Under the pieces are notes generated by a model that was not told the DNA's origin, ran no database searches, and saw only the letters and a list, made by a program, of their open reading frames with translations. Of a stretch of DNA of 64,000 nt, positions 7,915 to 17,119 are shown one piece after another. The stretch's first letter is position 1. Each line of letters begins with the position of its first letter. Where the stretch lies: assembly GCA_964463135.1 (NCBI GenBank), contig CAYXBA010000007.1:62001-126000 (forward strand), given 5' to 3'. This DNA is from UBA6898 sp964463135. Lineage in GTDB: Bacteria > Nitrospirota > Thermodesulfovibrionia > Thermodesulfovibrionales > UBA6898. The position numbers were made by a program, and so were the translations under genes.

Positions 7915-9247
7915 GCTTTTTCTCTCGTTTCTTGCGGTAATCCTCTTTGCACTCGTCTCAGGTCTCATCTATGAGCGCCTCATTACAAAAGACTTTGAAG
8001 ACTATGTCAGCGGCACACGAGAAGACAGGCTGTACTGGATCATGGCAGCGGTAGAAGGCAGTTATGCTGATGGCAAATGGGACCACGCGCTGCTGCATGA
8101 AGCCCTGCACTGGGCAATCATGCTCGGCTTCGATATACGGATAGAGGATGCCGAAAACCATGAGGTGATGAACTCAACGGCTGCCGTCAACATGCTCTCA
8201 CCCTCCATGAGGAAACGGATGCTCGCGATCACCGATCCCGGCTCTGCACGGGGTACATATGAACTGTATCCCCTGTATCAGGAGGGAAGAGAGATCGGCA
8301 CCATGAAGGTACGGCAACTCAGCAGGCCCGGCATTGAAGAGAAGGAAGCGCTCTTTAAGAAACGGGGGATCTATTTTCTTGTCGTGGCCTTTGCCATAGC
8401 GGGCGGCGGAGCTGTCCTTCTTTCCCTCTTCTTCAGCCTCTTCTTTTCGAGACCCCTGAAAAAGATGAAAGACGCCGTAGAAGCGCTTGCGGCGAGCGAT
8501 TTCAGCGTACGCGTCCCCATATATTCAGGGGATGAGCTCGGACAGTTGAGCCGCAGTTTCAACTACATGGCAGAGGCACTCGAACGGGAGGAGGCTCTGC
8601 GCAGACATCTGACATCCAACATCGCCCATGAACTGAGAACGCCGCTTGCGATCATGAAGGCCAGTATAGAGGCGATGAACGACGGCATAATCACTGACCG
8701 GACAGAGGGCCTTGAGAATATCCGGGCAGAGACAGAAAATCTGATAAGGCTCGTACAAGGCATTGAGGATGTGACCAAGGCCGAGGCGAGCTTCTTTACG
8801 AAAAAGAACTTTGTTCCGCTTGAGCTCAGGGAGTTTCTTCTGCGTATCCGCAACAGGATGCTTCCGCTTGCCGCTGAAAAAGGGCTTGAAATAGCGCTGT
8901 CCGACGCCGGAGAACTGACCGTTGTCTCTGACCCTGAAAAGCTGGACAGGATCATAAGAAATATCCTCTCCAATGCGGTCAAATATACGGATAACGGCTC
9001 CATCCGTATTGATTTTGGCAGTGACCGTAAGGGTTTTTTCGTTCAAGTCTCTGATACCGGCAGGGGAATCCCGCCCGACAGGCTGAAAGACATCTTCAAG
9101 AGGTTCTACCGGGGCGAAGAATCCAACGGCATAGGCCTCGGTCTTGCCATTGTCAGTGAACTGGTCAATACCCTGTCAGGGACAGTCGAGGTGAAGAGCG
9201 CAGAAGGAAAAGGGACAACCTTTCGGGTATGGATACCGGAGAAATAG
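7904..9247 (+). CDS. Membrane sensor histidine kinase (HAMP-HisKA-HATPase)
   Basis: The start is ATG 7904 (MRNKLFLSFLAVILF), which begins directly at the first membrane helix and overlaps the response regulator's stop; an upstream in-frame start would add 11 residues of no clear use. Layout: TM1 ~5-23, a periplasmic sensor of ~130 residues with no recognisable fold, TM2 ~156-182, HAMP ~183-235, HisKA with the phospho-acceptor His242 (IAHELRTPLAIMK), then the N box (NILSNAVKYTDNG) and G boxes (DTGRGIPPDR, GIGLGLAIV). It is the cognate kinase of the adjacent regulator. The input signal is unknown. Confidence 0.93.
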   Translation: MRNKLFLSFLAVILFALVSGLIYERLITKDFEDYVSGTREDRLYWIMAAVEGSYADGKWDHALLHEALHWAIMLGFDIRIEDAENHEVMNSTAAVNMLSPSMRKRMLAITDPGSARGTYELYPLYQEGREIGTMKVRQLSRPGIEEKEALFKKRGIYFLVVAFAIAGGGAVLLSLFFSLFFSRPLKKMKDAVEALAASDFSVRVPIYSGDELGQLSRSFNYMAEALEREEALRRHLTSNIAHELRTPLAIMKASIEAMNDGIITDRTEGLENIRAETENLIRLVQGIEDVTKAEASFFTKKNFVPLELREFLLRIRNRMLPLAAEKGLEIALSDAGELTVVSDPEKLDRIIRNILSNAVKYTDNGSIRIDFGSDRKGFFVQVSDTGRGIPPDRLKDIFKRFYRGEESNGIGLGLAIVSELVNTLSGTVEVKSAEGKGTTFRVWIPEK

Positions 9248-9386
9248 TAATGGGTCCGTTCCTCCCCTTACCAAGGGGAGAGAAGGTGGGGTTTAAAGAA
9301 ATAGTTAACCTCTCTAATCCCTCCTTGGTACGAAGAGAAAGCATAACCCAAGTGAGCAAGGCGAGGCAAAAGGACTAAAAGCAGAC

Positions 9387-9659
9387 ATGGACATCCCTTA
9401 TAAGAAGTCAAAGAACAGCATAACGATCGAGATAAAGGTCGAGCCCAGGTCGTCCCAAAAAGGCATTACCGGCGTTATGGAGAACAATGTCCTCAAGGTA
9501 AAGCTCACCTCTCCGCCTGTTGAAGGAGCTGCGAACGAACAGCTGATCGAGGTGTTGGCAGATGAACTGAAGGTGAAGCGTTCGCAGATCAAGGTCATCA
9601 GGGGACAGTCATCAAAGAGAAAAGTGGTAGAGATCAGCGGGATAACGGAGCTCTTATGA
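9387..9659 (+). CDS. DUF167 / YggU-family protein
   Basis: A 90-residue cytosolic protein carrying the family core KVEPRSSQKGITG, LKVKLTSPPVEGAANEQLIEVLA and QIKVIRGQSSKRKVVEI. Structures of the family (YggU) are known but its biochemical role is not established. The 139-bp gap before it holds an imperfect repeat ('cctccccttaccaagggg' at about 9257) of the kind scattered through this chromosome. Confidence 0.88.
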   Translation: MDIPYKKSKNSITIEIKVEPRSSQKGITGVMENNVLKVKLTSPPVEGAANEQLIEVLADELKVKRSQIKVIRGQSSKRKVVEISGITELL

Positions 9660-9699
9660 CCTCAGCCTTCATAATTTCTTCATCACCATCTCATAGGAT

Positions 9700-10032
9700 A
9701 TGAGCATGAGATCGCTGCATATCATTACACGGGCAGCCGTGACCGCATCACTTCTGCTGTCTGCTGCTTCTTTCACATCGGCAGGCGATAGGCCGGTAAC
9801 GCCGTACGGCGGTTATTGCAAAGACTGCGCTGTGTACGGTTCATGCAAAGAGGCGATACCGCCCGGGGAGGCCATACTGTCTCTCAGAAAATATTATGAA
9901 GAACGGGGCTATACCCTCGGCACTGTCCGTCATAAAGGCAGGTTCATCGAGGCTGAGGTGCTGCAGAACAGCAGGCAGGTGGACAGGGTGCTGTTCGACA
10001 GAAAGACCGGCAGGATACGATCTGTATACTAA
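9700..10032 (+). CDS. Small exported protein of unknown function
   Basis: A 110-residue protein with an N-terminal signal sequence (hydrophobic AAVTASLLLSAASF, probable cleavage after TSA). The mature part has three Cys in YCKDCAVYGSC and a C-terminal half that alternates like a small beta/alpha PepSY-type unit (RFIEAEVLQ...VDRVLFDRKTGRI). I do not recognise the family. Start codons at 9700 and 9706 are both in frame; AGGA near 9695 suits the second slightly better. It is followed by a shared bidirectional terminator and faces the porin gene. Confidence 0.6.
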   Translation: MSMRSLHIITRAAVTASLLLSAASFTSAGDRPVTPYGGYCKDCAVYGSCKEAIPPGEAILSLRKYYEERGYTLGTVRHKGRFIEAEVLQNSRQVDRVLFDRKTGRIRSVY

Positions 10033-10070
10033 GAAAGATTATTGATAATCCAGCAATTGATCAATAAAAA

Positions 10071-10094
10071 AAGGCCCCGGTTTCCCGGGGCCTT
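10071..10094. terminator. Bidirectional terminator between the small exported protein gene and the porin gene
   Basis: Perfect arms AAGGCCCCGG and CCGGGGCCTT around a four-base loop, flanked by A-run on the left and T-run on the right, so it can act on both converging transcripts. Confidence 0.9.
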
Positions 10095-10109
10095 TTACGT
10101 TACTGCTTT

Positions 10110-11669
10110 TTAGAAGCTGAGGGTCAGCATGTTTCTGATAACAGTGATGCCCTCGATATCTGTGTGGCCCTTGCTCACGTGATCCCAGCTATAATTGTAA
10201 GGGATCTTTGATACCTCGTTCAACGTGTCGTCATAGAAGGAACCTGGATCAAAATAGCCTGCATCGATCTGATAGGTCAGGTTCTTTGCGACCTTGTAAA
10301 CCATCTTGGCATCAAATTCCCAGCCAGCATCCTTGGAGATGTTATGGCCGGCCTTTGAAGCCCTGAAGAACATGAGATCGCCGCTGAAGCTCAGGTCCTT
10401 GGTTGCTGCATAGTCAAGACCAACCTGATAGAGGGTGGTGTTTGCAAGGCCCGTGCCGGTAGCGCCGGCTGTGGTTGTTGCAAGATATTCATAGATCAGG
10501 GCGATGTTCTGGACTGTGCCCAGGTAAGGGATGAAGGTATCGATATCGTTATCGCTGTCGTCGTCGCCGCTGCCATAACCGAACTTACCTCTGAGGTTGA
10601 GTCCGCCCATCCTGTAGTTACCCTGGAGCATTACAGCCTCGCCTTTGAAGTCCATCTCCATAGGCGTGCCATCGAACACCTTACCGAACTGGAAGTCTAC
10701 TTCAGCAGCATAACCGAAATTGCCGAAGCTGCCATTTGCATGGACGCCGACGTTCTGGTGGCTGAAGCCAAGATCAGACTGGTTCAGGTAGGTGTAGTTG
10801 ATACCGACGGTGTGCTTGTCGTTGATCTTGTAGGTCATGAGAGCAACATAACCGTCAAGGTCATCGGTGTTGTCTGACCTTTTGCCGGTTACGTTGTCAA
10901 GACCCAGGAGAGGAACAGTAAGAGGCTGTCCTTCGTCTCCAGCGAACTTGATGGTGAGCAGGCCGATATGCAGCTGCTTGGTCGGGTCCATAAAGAAGAC
11001 GATAGCGTCATCGCCCAACTGGGTGTGATCAAAGAACTGGCCCTCACCGAGTTTAAGCGGCATGTGACCGATCTTGAGACCTGAGTTGAAGCCGAAAAGG
11101 CCTGTGCCCTTGTACAGGATCCATGCCTCGAGGATACCAAGCGAGGTGTTCGGCTTGGAGTTGAAGTTGCCCCAGAAATACTTGTCAGCAGTTGTCGTAG
11201 GGCCGTTACCCATTCCCAACTGGTCAGCAGTGCCGGTCTCGAGCTGCACAAAGCCCTGAACATTGTCAGAGACCTTTGCATCAACATAGAGCCTGACTCT
11301 CTGGTCATACCATGCCTTTGAGTTTGAATCAACGCCGAACTTGGTGAACTTTGTTGTTCTGGTTCCCGTCTGCCAGTATGCAGCATTACTGTAAGGGACA
11401 TTATCCACATAATGATTGGAAACCCATCCAGTCGTAAACCCGCTTGTTGCAGGAACAAGGTTTTCGTCTGTGTGCCATGCATAGGCATCACCAAGGTTCT
11501 TGGTGTACCAGCCGCGGACCCTGATCTCACCGCCAAGGGTGATCTGGGTGGTGCTCTTTGCTACAACTGCCTGGGTCTCTGCGGGGATCTCAGAGTGGAT
11601 CGCAAACGCTGCGCCCGCAAAGCTCAGTACTAATACTGCTGCTGCGAGTACTACTAAAATTTTCTTCAC
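10110..11669 (-). CDS. Outer-membrane beta-barrel porin-like protein
   Basis: The start is a GTG at 11667-11669 preceded by a strong AAGGAGG. A Sec signal (KKILVVLAAAVLVLSFAGAAFA) precedes a ~497-residue mature protein rich in alternating amphipathic strands, Gly, Asp and aromatic residues, with a C-terminal aromatic residue (MLTLSF) typical of BAM-inserted barrels. The pattern resembles long porin/alginate-export-like barrels common in Nitrospirota and Desulfobacterota. The substrate is unknown. The strong RBS and a solitary transcription unit with its own terminator suggest an abundant envelope protein. Confidence 0.8.
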   Translation of the reverse strand: MKKILVVLAAAVLVLSFAGAAFAIHSEIPAETQAVVAKSTTQITLGGEIRVRGWYTKNLGDAYAWHTDENLVPATSGFTTGWVSNHYVDNVPYSNAAYWQTGTRTTKFTKFGVDSNSKAWYDQRVRLYVDAKVSDNVQGFVQLETGTADQLGMGNGPTTTADKYFWGNFNSKPNTSLGILEAWILYKGTGLFGFNSGLKIGHMPLKLGEGQFFDHTQLGDDAIVFFMDPTKQLHIGLLTIKFAGDEGQPLTVPLLGLDNVTGKRSDNTDDLDGYVALMTYKINDKHTVGINYTYLNQSDLGFSHQNVGVHANGSFGNFGYAAEVDFQFGKVFDGTPMEMDFKGEAVMLQGNYRMGGLNLRGKFGYGSGDDDSDNDIDTFIPYLGTVQNIALIYEYLATTTAGATGTGLANTTLYQVGLDYAATKDLSFSGDLMFFRASKAGHNISKDAGWEFDAKMVYKVAKNLTYQIDAGYFDPGSFYDDTLNEVSKIPYNYSWDHVSKGHTDIEGITVIRNMLTLSF

Positions 11670-12274
11670 TTCCTACCTCCTTAAGGTAGTTCAGTATTCT
11701 GTCCGCCAAGGGCGGATTTGCTAACAACGCTTAAAAAACTTTTTTCAGTGCCTCAGATCACCTCCTCTTCAGAAGATTCTGCTTTCTTTATATATAGTTA
11801 CAGAAAACAGCAAAATGAACTCTTTTTCATTTTCAATGATCCCATGGATTAAAGCATTACTGCCTATTCCAAGTCAAGCAAAATGCCCAATATATAATAA
11901 GGGCTATACTAATTTGTGCAATTTATATACCATACGTAACATATTAAAAATAAAAGATATTAGTCAGTTATGGATCAGACAGAGTGTGTCTATTTTGCAA
12001 CGGGATGTTGAAAAGATGTAACTATATAGTGTCTGTACATAAAGTAGTGTCTGTCATCCTCGGGCTCGATCCAACAGTAGGCTGGACAGAGCCGCCGGGG
12101 ATCCAGAACCTGTTAAAAACTCTGGATTCCCGATTAAAAACTTCGGGGATGACGAACAAAAAACAGAGTTTATGGACAGACTCTATATAAAGACCCTATA
12201 ATGGGAGAACCGCGTATGCAGGTCAGCAGAATTCAGCTTTTTTCTGATATAATCAGCCACCTGGTATCCAACGT
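11670..12274. other. Long intergenic region upstream of the porin gene
   Basis: 605 bp without a convincing gene. The right-to-left part (11670-11850) is the porin leader and promoter zone, with an AT-rich TATATA element near 11797. The middle is AT-rich with only short unsupported frames. 12023-12189 is a separate inverted-repeat element. The last 85 bp lead into the TPR gene, which lacks an obvious ribosome-binding site. Confidence 0.6.
12023..12189. repeat. 167-bp MITE-like element with 21-bp imperfect terminal inverted repeats
   Basis: The left end (12023-12043, containing GTCTGTACATAAA) and the right end (12169-12189, containing TTTATGGACAGAC) are inverted copies that match at 19 of 21 positions. 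Nested inside (about 12053-12152) is a second palindromic unit with ends like GTCATCCTCGG and CGGGGATGAC and the internal phrase CTGGATTCCCG. That inner unit resembles the repeat inserted in the DUF3800 gene at 60449-60518. There is no transposase inside. Confidence 0.65.
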
Positions 12275-12838
12275 ATGACAAAAACATGGAAATATGATTT
12301 TGATATTGCCCGATACACCCGGGAGCTCGAGCAGGACCCGAAAAATTTCAGGGCTTACAAGGAGCGGGGCAATGTCCATTTCAGGAAAAGGGAGTTCGAC
12401 CTTGCGATCGCTGATTATAACCAGGCCATTGAGCTGAAGCCGGATTTCTTCCTCGCATACAACAACAGGGGCAACGTATACATGCAGACCGGGCAGTATG
12501 TCCTGGCCATAGCAGACTATGACAAGGCGATCGAGCTTAAACCGGATAACGGCATGCCGTATAACAACAGGGGCTTTGCCTTTTTGCTGATGGGGAATCT
12601 TGATGCTGCCGAGGCAGATATACTGGCATCGCTCAGGCTGAACCCTGACAACATCTACGCCCTGAACAGCATGGCAGAGATCTATGCAGCACGTGACAAT
12701 GCAGAAGAGGCATGCAGATGGCTTCACCAGGCAATCGAAAAGGGGTACAATAACTGGAACTATATCAGGACGTCACCCACCTATAGGAATATTCAGACAG
12801 CACCATGCTTTCGGGAACTGATAGGGAAAAAGGATTAG
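12275..12838 (+). CDS. Tetratricopeptide-repeat protein
   Basis: A 187-residue protein with three clear consecutive TPR units at ~22-125 (for example AYKERGNVHFRKREFDLAIA, AYNNRGNVYMQTGQYVLAIA and PYNNRGFAFLLMGNLDAAE) and a fourth degenerate one. There is no signal peptide, so it is probably a cytosolic protein-interaction module. The C-terminal piece (GYNNWNYIRTSPTYRNIQTAPCFRELIGKK) is typical of TPR proteins that end with a 'leftover' helix. No partner is evident from the neighbours. Confidence 0.85.
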   Translation: MTKTWKYDFDIARYTRELEQDPKNFRAYKERGNVHFRKREFDLAIADYNQAIELKPDFFLAYNNRGNVYMQTGQYVLAIADYDKAIELKPDNGMPYNNRGFAFLLMGNLDAAEADILASLRLNPDNIYALNSMAEIYAARDNAEEACRWLHQAIEKGYNNWNYIRTSPTYRNIQTAPCFRELIGKKD

Positions 12839-13011
12839 CTGCAGGCCGCAGTTCATTGAAAAAGAATCGTCCTGCACGTATATTACGTAACGGTTCATGA
12901 GCGACAGTTTATCACACCTTGAATCCTGGACGTGCAGGAAGCGCGGGGTTGTCATCGATAACGTTATGAGAAGCATTTCTGGCCGTCGGTAAAGAAAGGA
13001 AAAGTCCCTCG

Positions 13012-14841
13012 TTGAATAAAAAGATGGTGCAGCAACAGAAAGAAGAGCCGCAGCAGGCAGGCAGACAGCCTTTCTTTGCAGCCCTCGCAGCGAACAGGGG
13101 GATGCACTACTTCTGCTTGGCGCTTCTGCTGCTGACGCTCTATATCTATTATCCCGCACCCCTTGGCGGCGATTATGATATCGGATTTCATCTTCGGTTC
13201 GGGGAGCACTATGTACAGAACCACACCTGGAATATCGATCAGAGTGTTTTTTCATGGACTCCTGCCAGCGCTGAATGGAAATATGTGACCTGGCTCGGAA
13301 GCTCTGTGCTTTATCTGGCTTATCAGGCAGCATCATATAACGGCCTCATCATCATTTACTATCTGATCTTCCTTGTTACCGCTTCTCTTTACCTGTCCAC
13401 TGTCCGCGCAGTCGGCGACCGGCTGGACATAAGTCATATCATGGCAATGCTGCTGGCCGGTATAGCTTTAGGCGCTACCGCCTCATTGGTCAAGCCGGAA
13501 ACGTTTACGGTATTCTTCTTTGCACTGATCCTCTTTATCTATTTGTATTCGAAGGCACGATCAAAAACCCTTTTTTTTCTGTACCCGCCTCTCTTTCTTG
13601 TTTGGGTCAATACCCATGGCGGCTTCATTATCGGCCTTCTGTTTCTAAGCATCACCCTGCTTGGAGAACTGGCCAACTATGCTTTTTTCAGGAAAGATCC
13701 TTTGTCAAGAAAGATGCTGATCCACCTTGCAGCAGCACTGGTCCTTTCCTATATGGTCATGCTGATCAATCCCCATGGAGTCGGCTATCCTGTACAGCTC
13801 TATAAGGATTTTTTCGATAAAGAATACCACCAGCTTACAGAACACGTCAGGGCCTATGTGAGTGTCTGGAAGTTTATTATTCCAAAAAGTCTGGCGACGG
13901 GGATAATGACCTTTTCTTCCTGGGTAATGATCCTGATGGCCTTGCTGCAGGCCCTGTTCACCTGGTACGCTTACAGGAAGAAGAGATATTTTGATCCGGC
14001 TATTAGTATGACAAGCCTGTCATTTTTTTTCATCGGCATGTCAGTGGCCCGCCTCAGCATGTTTTATCCCCTGACATGGCTCTTCTCCATGACGTGGATG
14101 ATAAAAAAAGCTGAAATACCTGAGGCGAGAAAGGCCTTTGGACCGGTTGCCCTGTTCTTGTTCCTGCTTGTCTCGGGATATTCCCTTTTTACGGCTTTTT
14201 TTTATAAGGAACAGCCGCCGTGGCAAGCAGCCAGGCTGGATGAGGTATTTCCCGAACGTGAGGTGAAATTCATCAAGGAGAACAAAATTCCCGGTCCTTT
14301 CTTTAACGATTATCTTATGGGCGGATATATGATATGGGCGCTGCCTGAAGAAAAGGTCTTCGTGGATACCCGCGGATGGCCCTTTATGGGGACAGTCATG
14401 CCGGACTATATTTTCTATATGGAAAATCCAACCCCGGAGAGGCTTTCCTGGCTCTCGGCAAAATACCCTTTCAAATCCGCACTCATTCATCTGAGCGAGC
14501 ACAAGACTGTCCTGTCCTTTCTGCAGTCCCCGGATTGGCGGCTGATCTATATTGACCGGATGGCCTGTATTTTTGTCCATGCGTCGATCATTGACAAGCT
14601 CGATCCAGCGGTCTTCAGGACCGATACGGAATATTTCCGCGATCTGAAGAACCCTGAGGTGCTCTCGCGGCTTTTCAATTTTTTGATCACCATCGATGTG
14701 GATCCCCGCCATCCCCGGGAGATCATGAACTTTTACCGGAACAATGTCCGCGCTTCGTATTTGCCCAAGAAGGATGTTCTCCAGTCCATGGAAAAGACCC
14801 TGTCTGCGATCGAAAAGGAAAGGACAGACAATGCCAAATGA
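13012..14841 (+). CDS. Large multi-spanning membrane protein, function unknown
   Basis: At 609 residues it has a Gln/Lys-rich cytoplasmic N terminus, about ten membrane spans to residue ~410, then a soluble C-terminal domain of ~200 residues (PGPFFNDYLMGGYMIWALPEEKVFVDTRGW...). The overall form, with 'GGDYDIGFHLRFGEHY' between the first spans, resembles uncharacterised GT-C-like integral membrane proteins of glycolipid assembly, but I see no diagnostic catalytic motif. The start is probably TTG 13012 (AGGA at 12997-13000); ATG 13024 is an alternative. It overlaps lptF by 11 bp, linking it to envelope biogenesis. Confidence 0.6.
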   Translation: MNKKMVQQQKEEPQQAGRQPFFAALAANRGMHYFCLALLLLTLYIYYPAPLGGDYDIGFHLRFGEHYVQNHTWNIDQSVFSWTPASAEWKYVTWLGSSVLYLAYQAASYNGLIIIYYLIFLVTASLYLSTVRAVGDRLDISHIMAMLLAGIALGATASLVKPETFTVFFFALILFIYLYSKARSKTLFFLYPPLFLVWVNTHGGFIIGLLFLSITLLGELANYAFFRKDPLSRKMLIHLAAALVLSYMVMLINPHGVGYPVQLYKDFFDKEYHQLTEHVRAYVSVWKFIIPKSLATGIMTFSSWVMILMALLQALFTWYAYRKKRYFDPAISMTSLSFFFIGMSVARLSMFYPLTWLFSMTWMIKKAEIPEARKAFGPVALFLFLLVSGYSLFTAFFYKEQPPWQAARLDEVFPEREVKFIKENKIPGPFFNDYLMGGYMIWALPEEKVFVDTRGWPFMGTVMPDYIFYMENPTPERLSWLSAKYPFKSALIHLSEHKTVLSFLQSPDWRLIYIDRMACIFVHASIIDKLDPAVFRTDTEYFRDLKNPEVLSRLFNFLITIDVDPRHPREIMNFYRNNVRASYLPKKDVLQSMEKTLSAIEKERTDNAK

Positions 14842-15925
14842 CCGTGCCGCATTCCTGAAGATCATTCACCGGCAGACCCTGAAGGACCTGCTGCTCACGT
14901 TCAGCCTCTCCCTTGCCTTTCTGAACTCTATCCTGATGATGGAGAAACTGATCCGCCTGAGCCGCCTCCTTTCAGGCGTGGGGGCCTCGATCTTTGACAT
15001 GGGCAGGATCATCCTCTATATCCAGCCCCAGCTCCTGATGCTCACCATCCCGATGTCGCTCCTGCTCTCGGTCCTGCTGGTCTATGGAAGAATGAACCTG
15101 GACAACGAGATCGTTGTGATCAGGGCATCGGGCATGAATTTCAGGGACATTTCCCGGCCGGCCCTCTTCCTCGGGCTCTTCTGCTTTCTTGCAACGCTTT
15201 CGGTCAGCTTTTATATTGGTCCGCTCAGCAGCGTAAGGCTGCGGGAAACCATCTCGGAGATCTTCGCCTCACGGTCGGCCACGGCACTTGAAGAGGGCGC
15301 CTTCAATTCATCGTTCAAAGACGTGGTCATTGTCGTGAAAGGAAAGAAATCGGCCGACATGATCGAGGATATTTTCATCTACGACAACCGGAAAAAAGAT
15401 GAACCCAAGGTGCTGATGGCAAAGCACGGCAAGTTTTTAACGCAGGACAGCGGCGCAGTAGGGCTCTTCCTTACCGATGGGTACATCAATATGATGCACG
15501 GGACAATGACCACCGAGATCTTTTTCGAAAAATACAATATGGTCCTGACCCTTGAGGGGGAATCTCCTGCACCGAAAAAAATGGAGTTCACCCCTTCCCA
15601 GCTTATGGCCCAGGCAAAGAATGTGGACTCGTACAAAAAAAGGGTGACCTTCTATCTTGAGCTGCACCGCAGGTTCTCCCTGCCTGCCGTATGCCTGGTC
15701 CTCGCATTCCTCGGCCCTCCCCTTGCTCTTGCATCCGGCAAATCCGGTAAACTGGGCGGGCTTGCTCTGGGACTTTTTGTCTTTACCCTGTACTACACCC
15801 TGCTCATCTACGGTGAAAACCTGGCCAATGCCGGCAAAATGCCGCACTATCTGGGCGCATGGCTTGCCACCATGCTGATAGGGATCTTCTCCTGGATCAT
15901 GTTCCGCAAGGAAAGTCTGCGGTGA
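14831..15925 (+). CDS. lptF: LPS export permease LptF (YjgP/YjgQ family)
   Basis: Start ATG 14831 (MPNDRAAFLKII), with a GGAAAGG upstream, overlaps the previous gene by 11 bp. The 364-residue protein has three N-terminal and three C-terminal membrane spans flanking a periplasmic beta-jellyroll-like region (~130-260), the YjgP/YjgQ layout. With LptG it forms the inner-membrane channel of the LptB2FG transporter that extracts LPS and passes it to LptC. Of the two paralogues I assign F to the first gene because LptF usually precedes LptG; the assignment could be swapped. Confidence 0.85.
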   Translation: MPNDRAAFLKIIHRQTLKDLLLTFSLSLAFLNSILMMEKLIRLSRLLSGVGASIFDMGRIILYIQPQLLMLTIPMSLLLSVLLVYGRMNLDNEIVVIRASGMNFRDISRPALFLGLFCFLATLSVSFYIGPLSSVRLRETISEIFASRSATALEEGAFNSSFKDVVIVVKGKKSADMIEDIFIYDNRKKDEPKVLMAKHGKFLTQDSGAVGLFLTDGYINMMHGTMTTEIFFEKYNMVLTLEGESPAPKKMEFTPSQLMAQAKNVDSYKKRVTFYLELHRRFSLPAVCLVLAFLGPPLALASGKSGKLGGLALGLFVFTLYYTLLIYGENLANAGKMPHYLGAWLATMLIGIFSWIMFRKESLR

Positions 15926-16992
15926 GGATCATACAGCGGTTATACCTTGCGGATTTTCTCAGGCTGCTGCTGCTGATCTCCCTCGGCCTTTCCCTCGTCT
16001 TCAGCCTCATTGACCTGATCGGGAGGATAGATGACTTTCTGCCGAACAAACCTTCTATCGGTTCACTGATCAGGTATGCCGTCTTTACCATGCCCAGGTT
16101 CTTCCTGTACCTGCTCCCGATGTCCGTGCTGATCTGCAGCCTGTTTACGTTCAGCCAGGCAGCACGCAGAAAAGAGATAACCGCGATACGGGCTGCAGGC
16201 GGCAGGATGCGTGACCTGTTCTATCCCTTTGTCATTACCGGCGCCGTGATGAGCCTGGTCGCTTTTTCGATCAGCGAGTTCGTCGTGCCTGATTTTTCCC
16301 AGCGTTCGGCGGCCCTGCGGGCAAAACTGGAGGGAAAGGATCAGAAATCCCTCATATCCGACAGTGCAATCTGGATAAAGGACAGTCACGGGAATCCGGT
16401 AAAAATAGAGCTGTATATCCCGCAAAAGAAGATCGCCCAGGATGTAAGCGTCTTTATTCATGGCAAGGACTTTCTGAAAAGCGTTATCACCGCAAAGCGT
16501 GCTGCCTGGCAGGCCGATCAGCAGCAGTGGCTCTTTGAGGACGTATCTCTCTATGACAGCGAAACCGGAAAAACAAAGCACCTCAGCAGCATGAATTACC
16601 CGGATCTCGATGCACCGGACATCTTCGCACGGGAGATGAGATCATCCGATGAGATGGGTATCGCTGAGCTGTACCGCTATATCCAGAAACTCAGATCAGC
16701 CGGCTTCACCAATATAAAACTTTTTGTTGACCTCAATTCCAAGGTCTCGTTTCCCCTGATCAATGCCTTCATGATGCTTCTCGGCATTTCCCTGTCAGGG
16801 AGGGCGCATATGGGCGGCGGCCTCTTTACTGCCGGCCTCGGCCTTGGCGTGAGCCTTCTTTACTGGTTCGGCTATACGTTTACGCTATCCATAGGGTACG
16901 CCGGCATGCTGCCGCCGTTCATCGCTTCATGGCTGGTGCCGGTTCTTTTCGGGTCCTCTGCCGTTTATCTGTTTGTAACGACGCCGGAATAA
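15922..16992 (+). CDS. lptG: LPS export permease LptG (YjgP/YjgQ family)
   Basis: The start GTG 15922 overlaps the lptF stop as GTGA, giving a 356-residue protein beginning VRIIQRLYLADFLRLLLLISL, in register with the family. The ORF could extend upstream to 15859 but would then begin inside lptF without reason. It keeps the usual EITAIRAAGGRMRDLFYP loop after the third span, and the C-terminal spans (GISLSGRAHMGGGLFTAGLGL). It partners LptF in LPS export. lptB, lptA and lptC are not in this window. Confidence 0.85.
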   Translation: MRIIQRLYLADFLRLLLLISLGLSLVFSLIDLIGRIDDFLPNKPSIGSLIRYAVFTMPRFFLYLLPMSVLICSLFTFSQAARRKEITAIRAAGGRMRDLFYPFVITGAVMSLVAFSISEFVVPDFSQRSAALRAKLEGKDQKSLISDSAIWIKDSHGNPVKIELYIPQKKIAQDVSVFIHGKDFLKSVITAKRAAWQADQQQWLFEDVSLYDSETGKTKHLSSMNYPDLDAPDIFAREMRSSDEMGIAELYRYIQKLRSAGFTNIKLFVDLNSKVSFPLINAFMMLLGISLSGRAHMGGGLFTAGLGLGVSLLYWFGYTFTLSIGYAGMLPPFIASWLVPVLFGSSAVYLFVTTPE

Positions 16993-17119
16993 GGAAGACC
17001 GTAATGCGTAATGCGTAACTCGTGATTCGTAATACATAATATAAAGAGCAGATAGTCTTTCAAAAATATTTCTCACCAATTACCAATCACGAATTACGAA
17101 TCACCAATTACTGATTACG
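16993..17119. repeat. Dispersed repeat family R2 (ATTACG/CACGATT-type)
   Basis: The intergenic space is built of degenerate copies of a short word, such as 'taatgcgtaatgcgtaac', 'gtgattcgtaatac' and 'caatcacgaattacgaatc', in both orientations. The repeat runs into the aminotransferase gene and supplies its last codons and stop. Related copies are at 45210-45245, 50548-50582 and 52254-52360. Confidence 0.7.

Noticed and set aside
11815..12021. 68-codon frame upstream of the MITE-like element
   Set aside because: No RBS, an AT-rich non-conserved translation and a position in the porin's upstream region.
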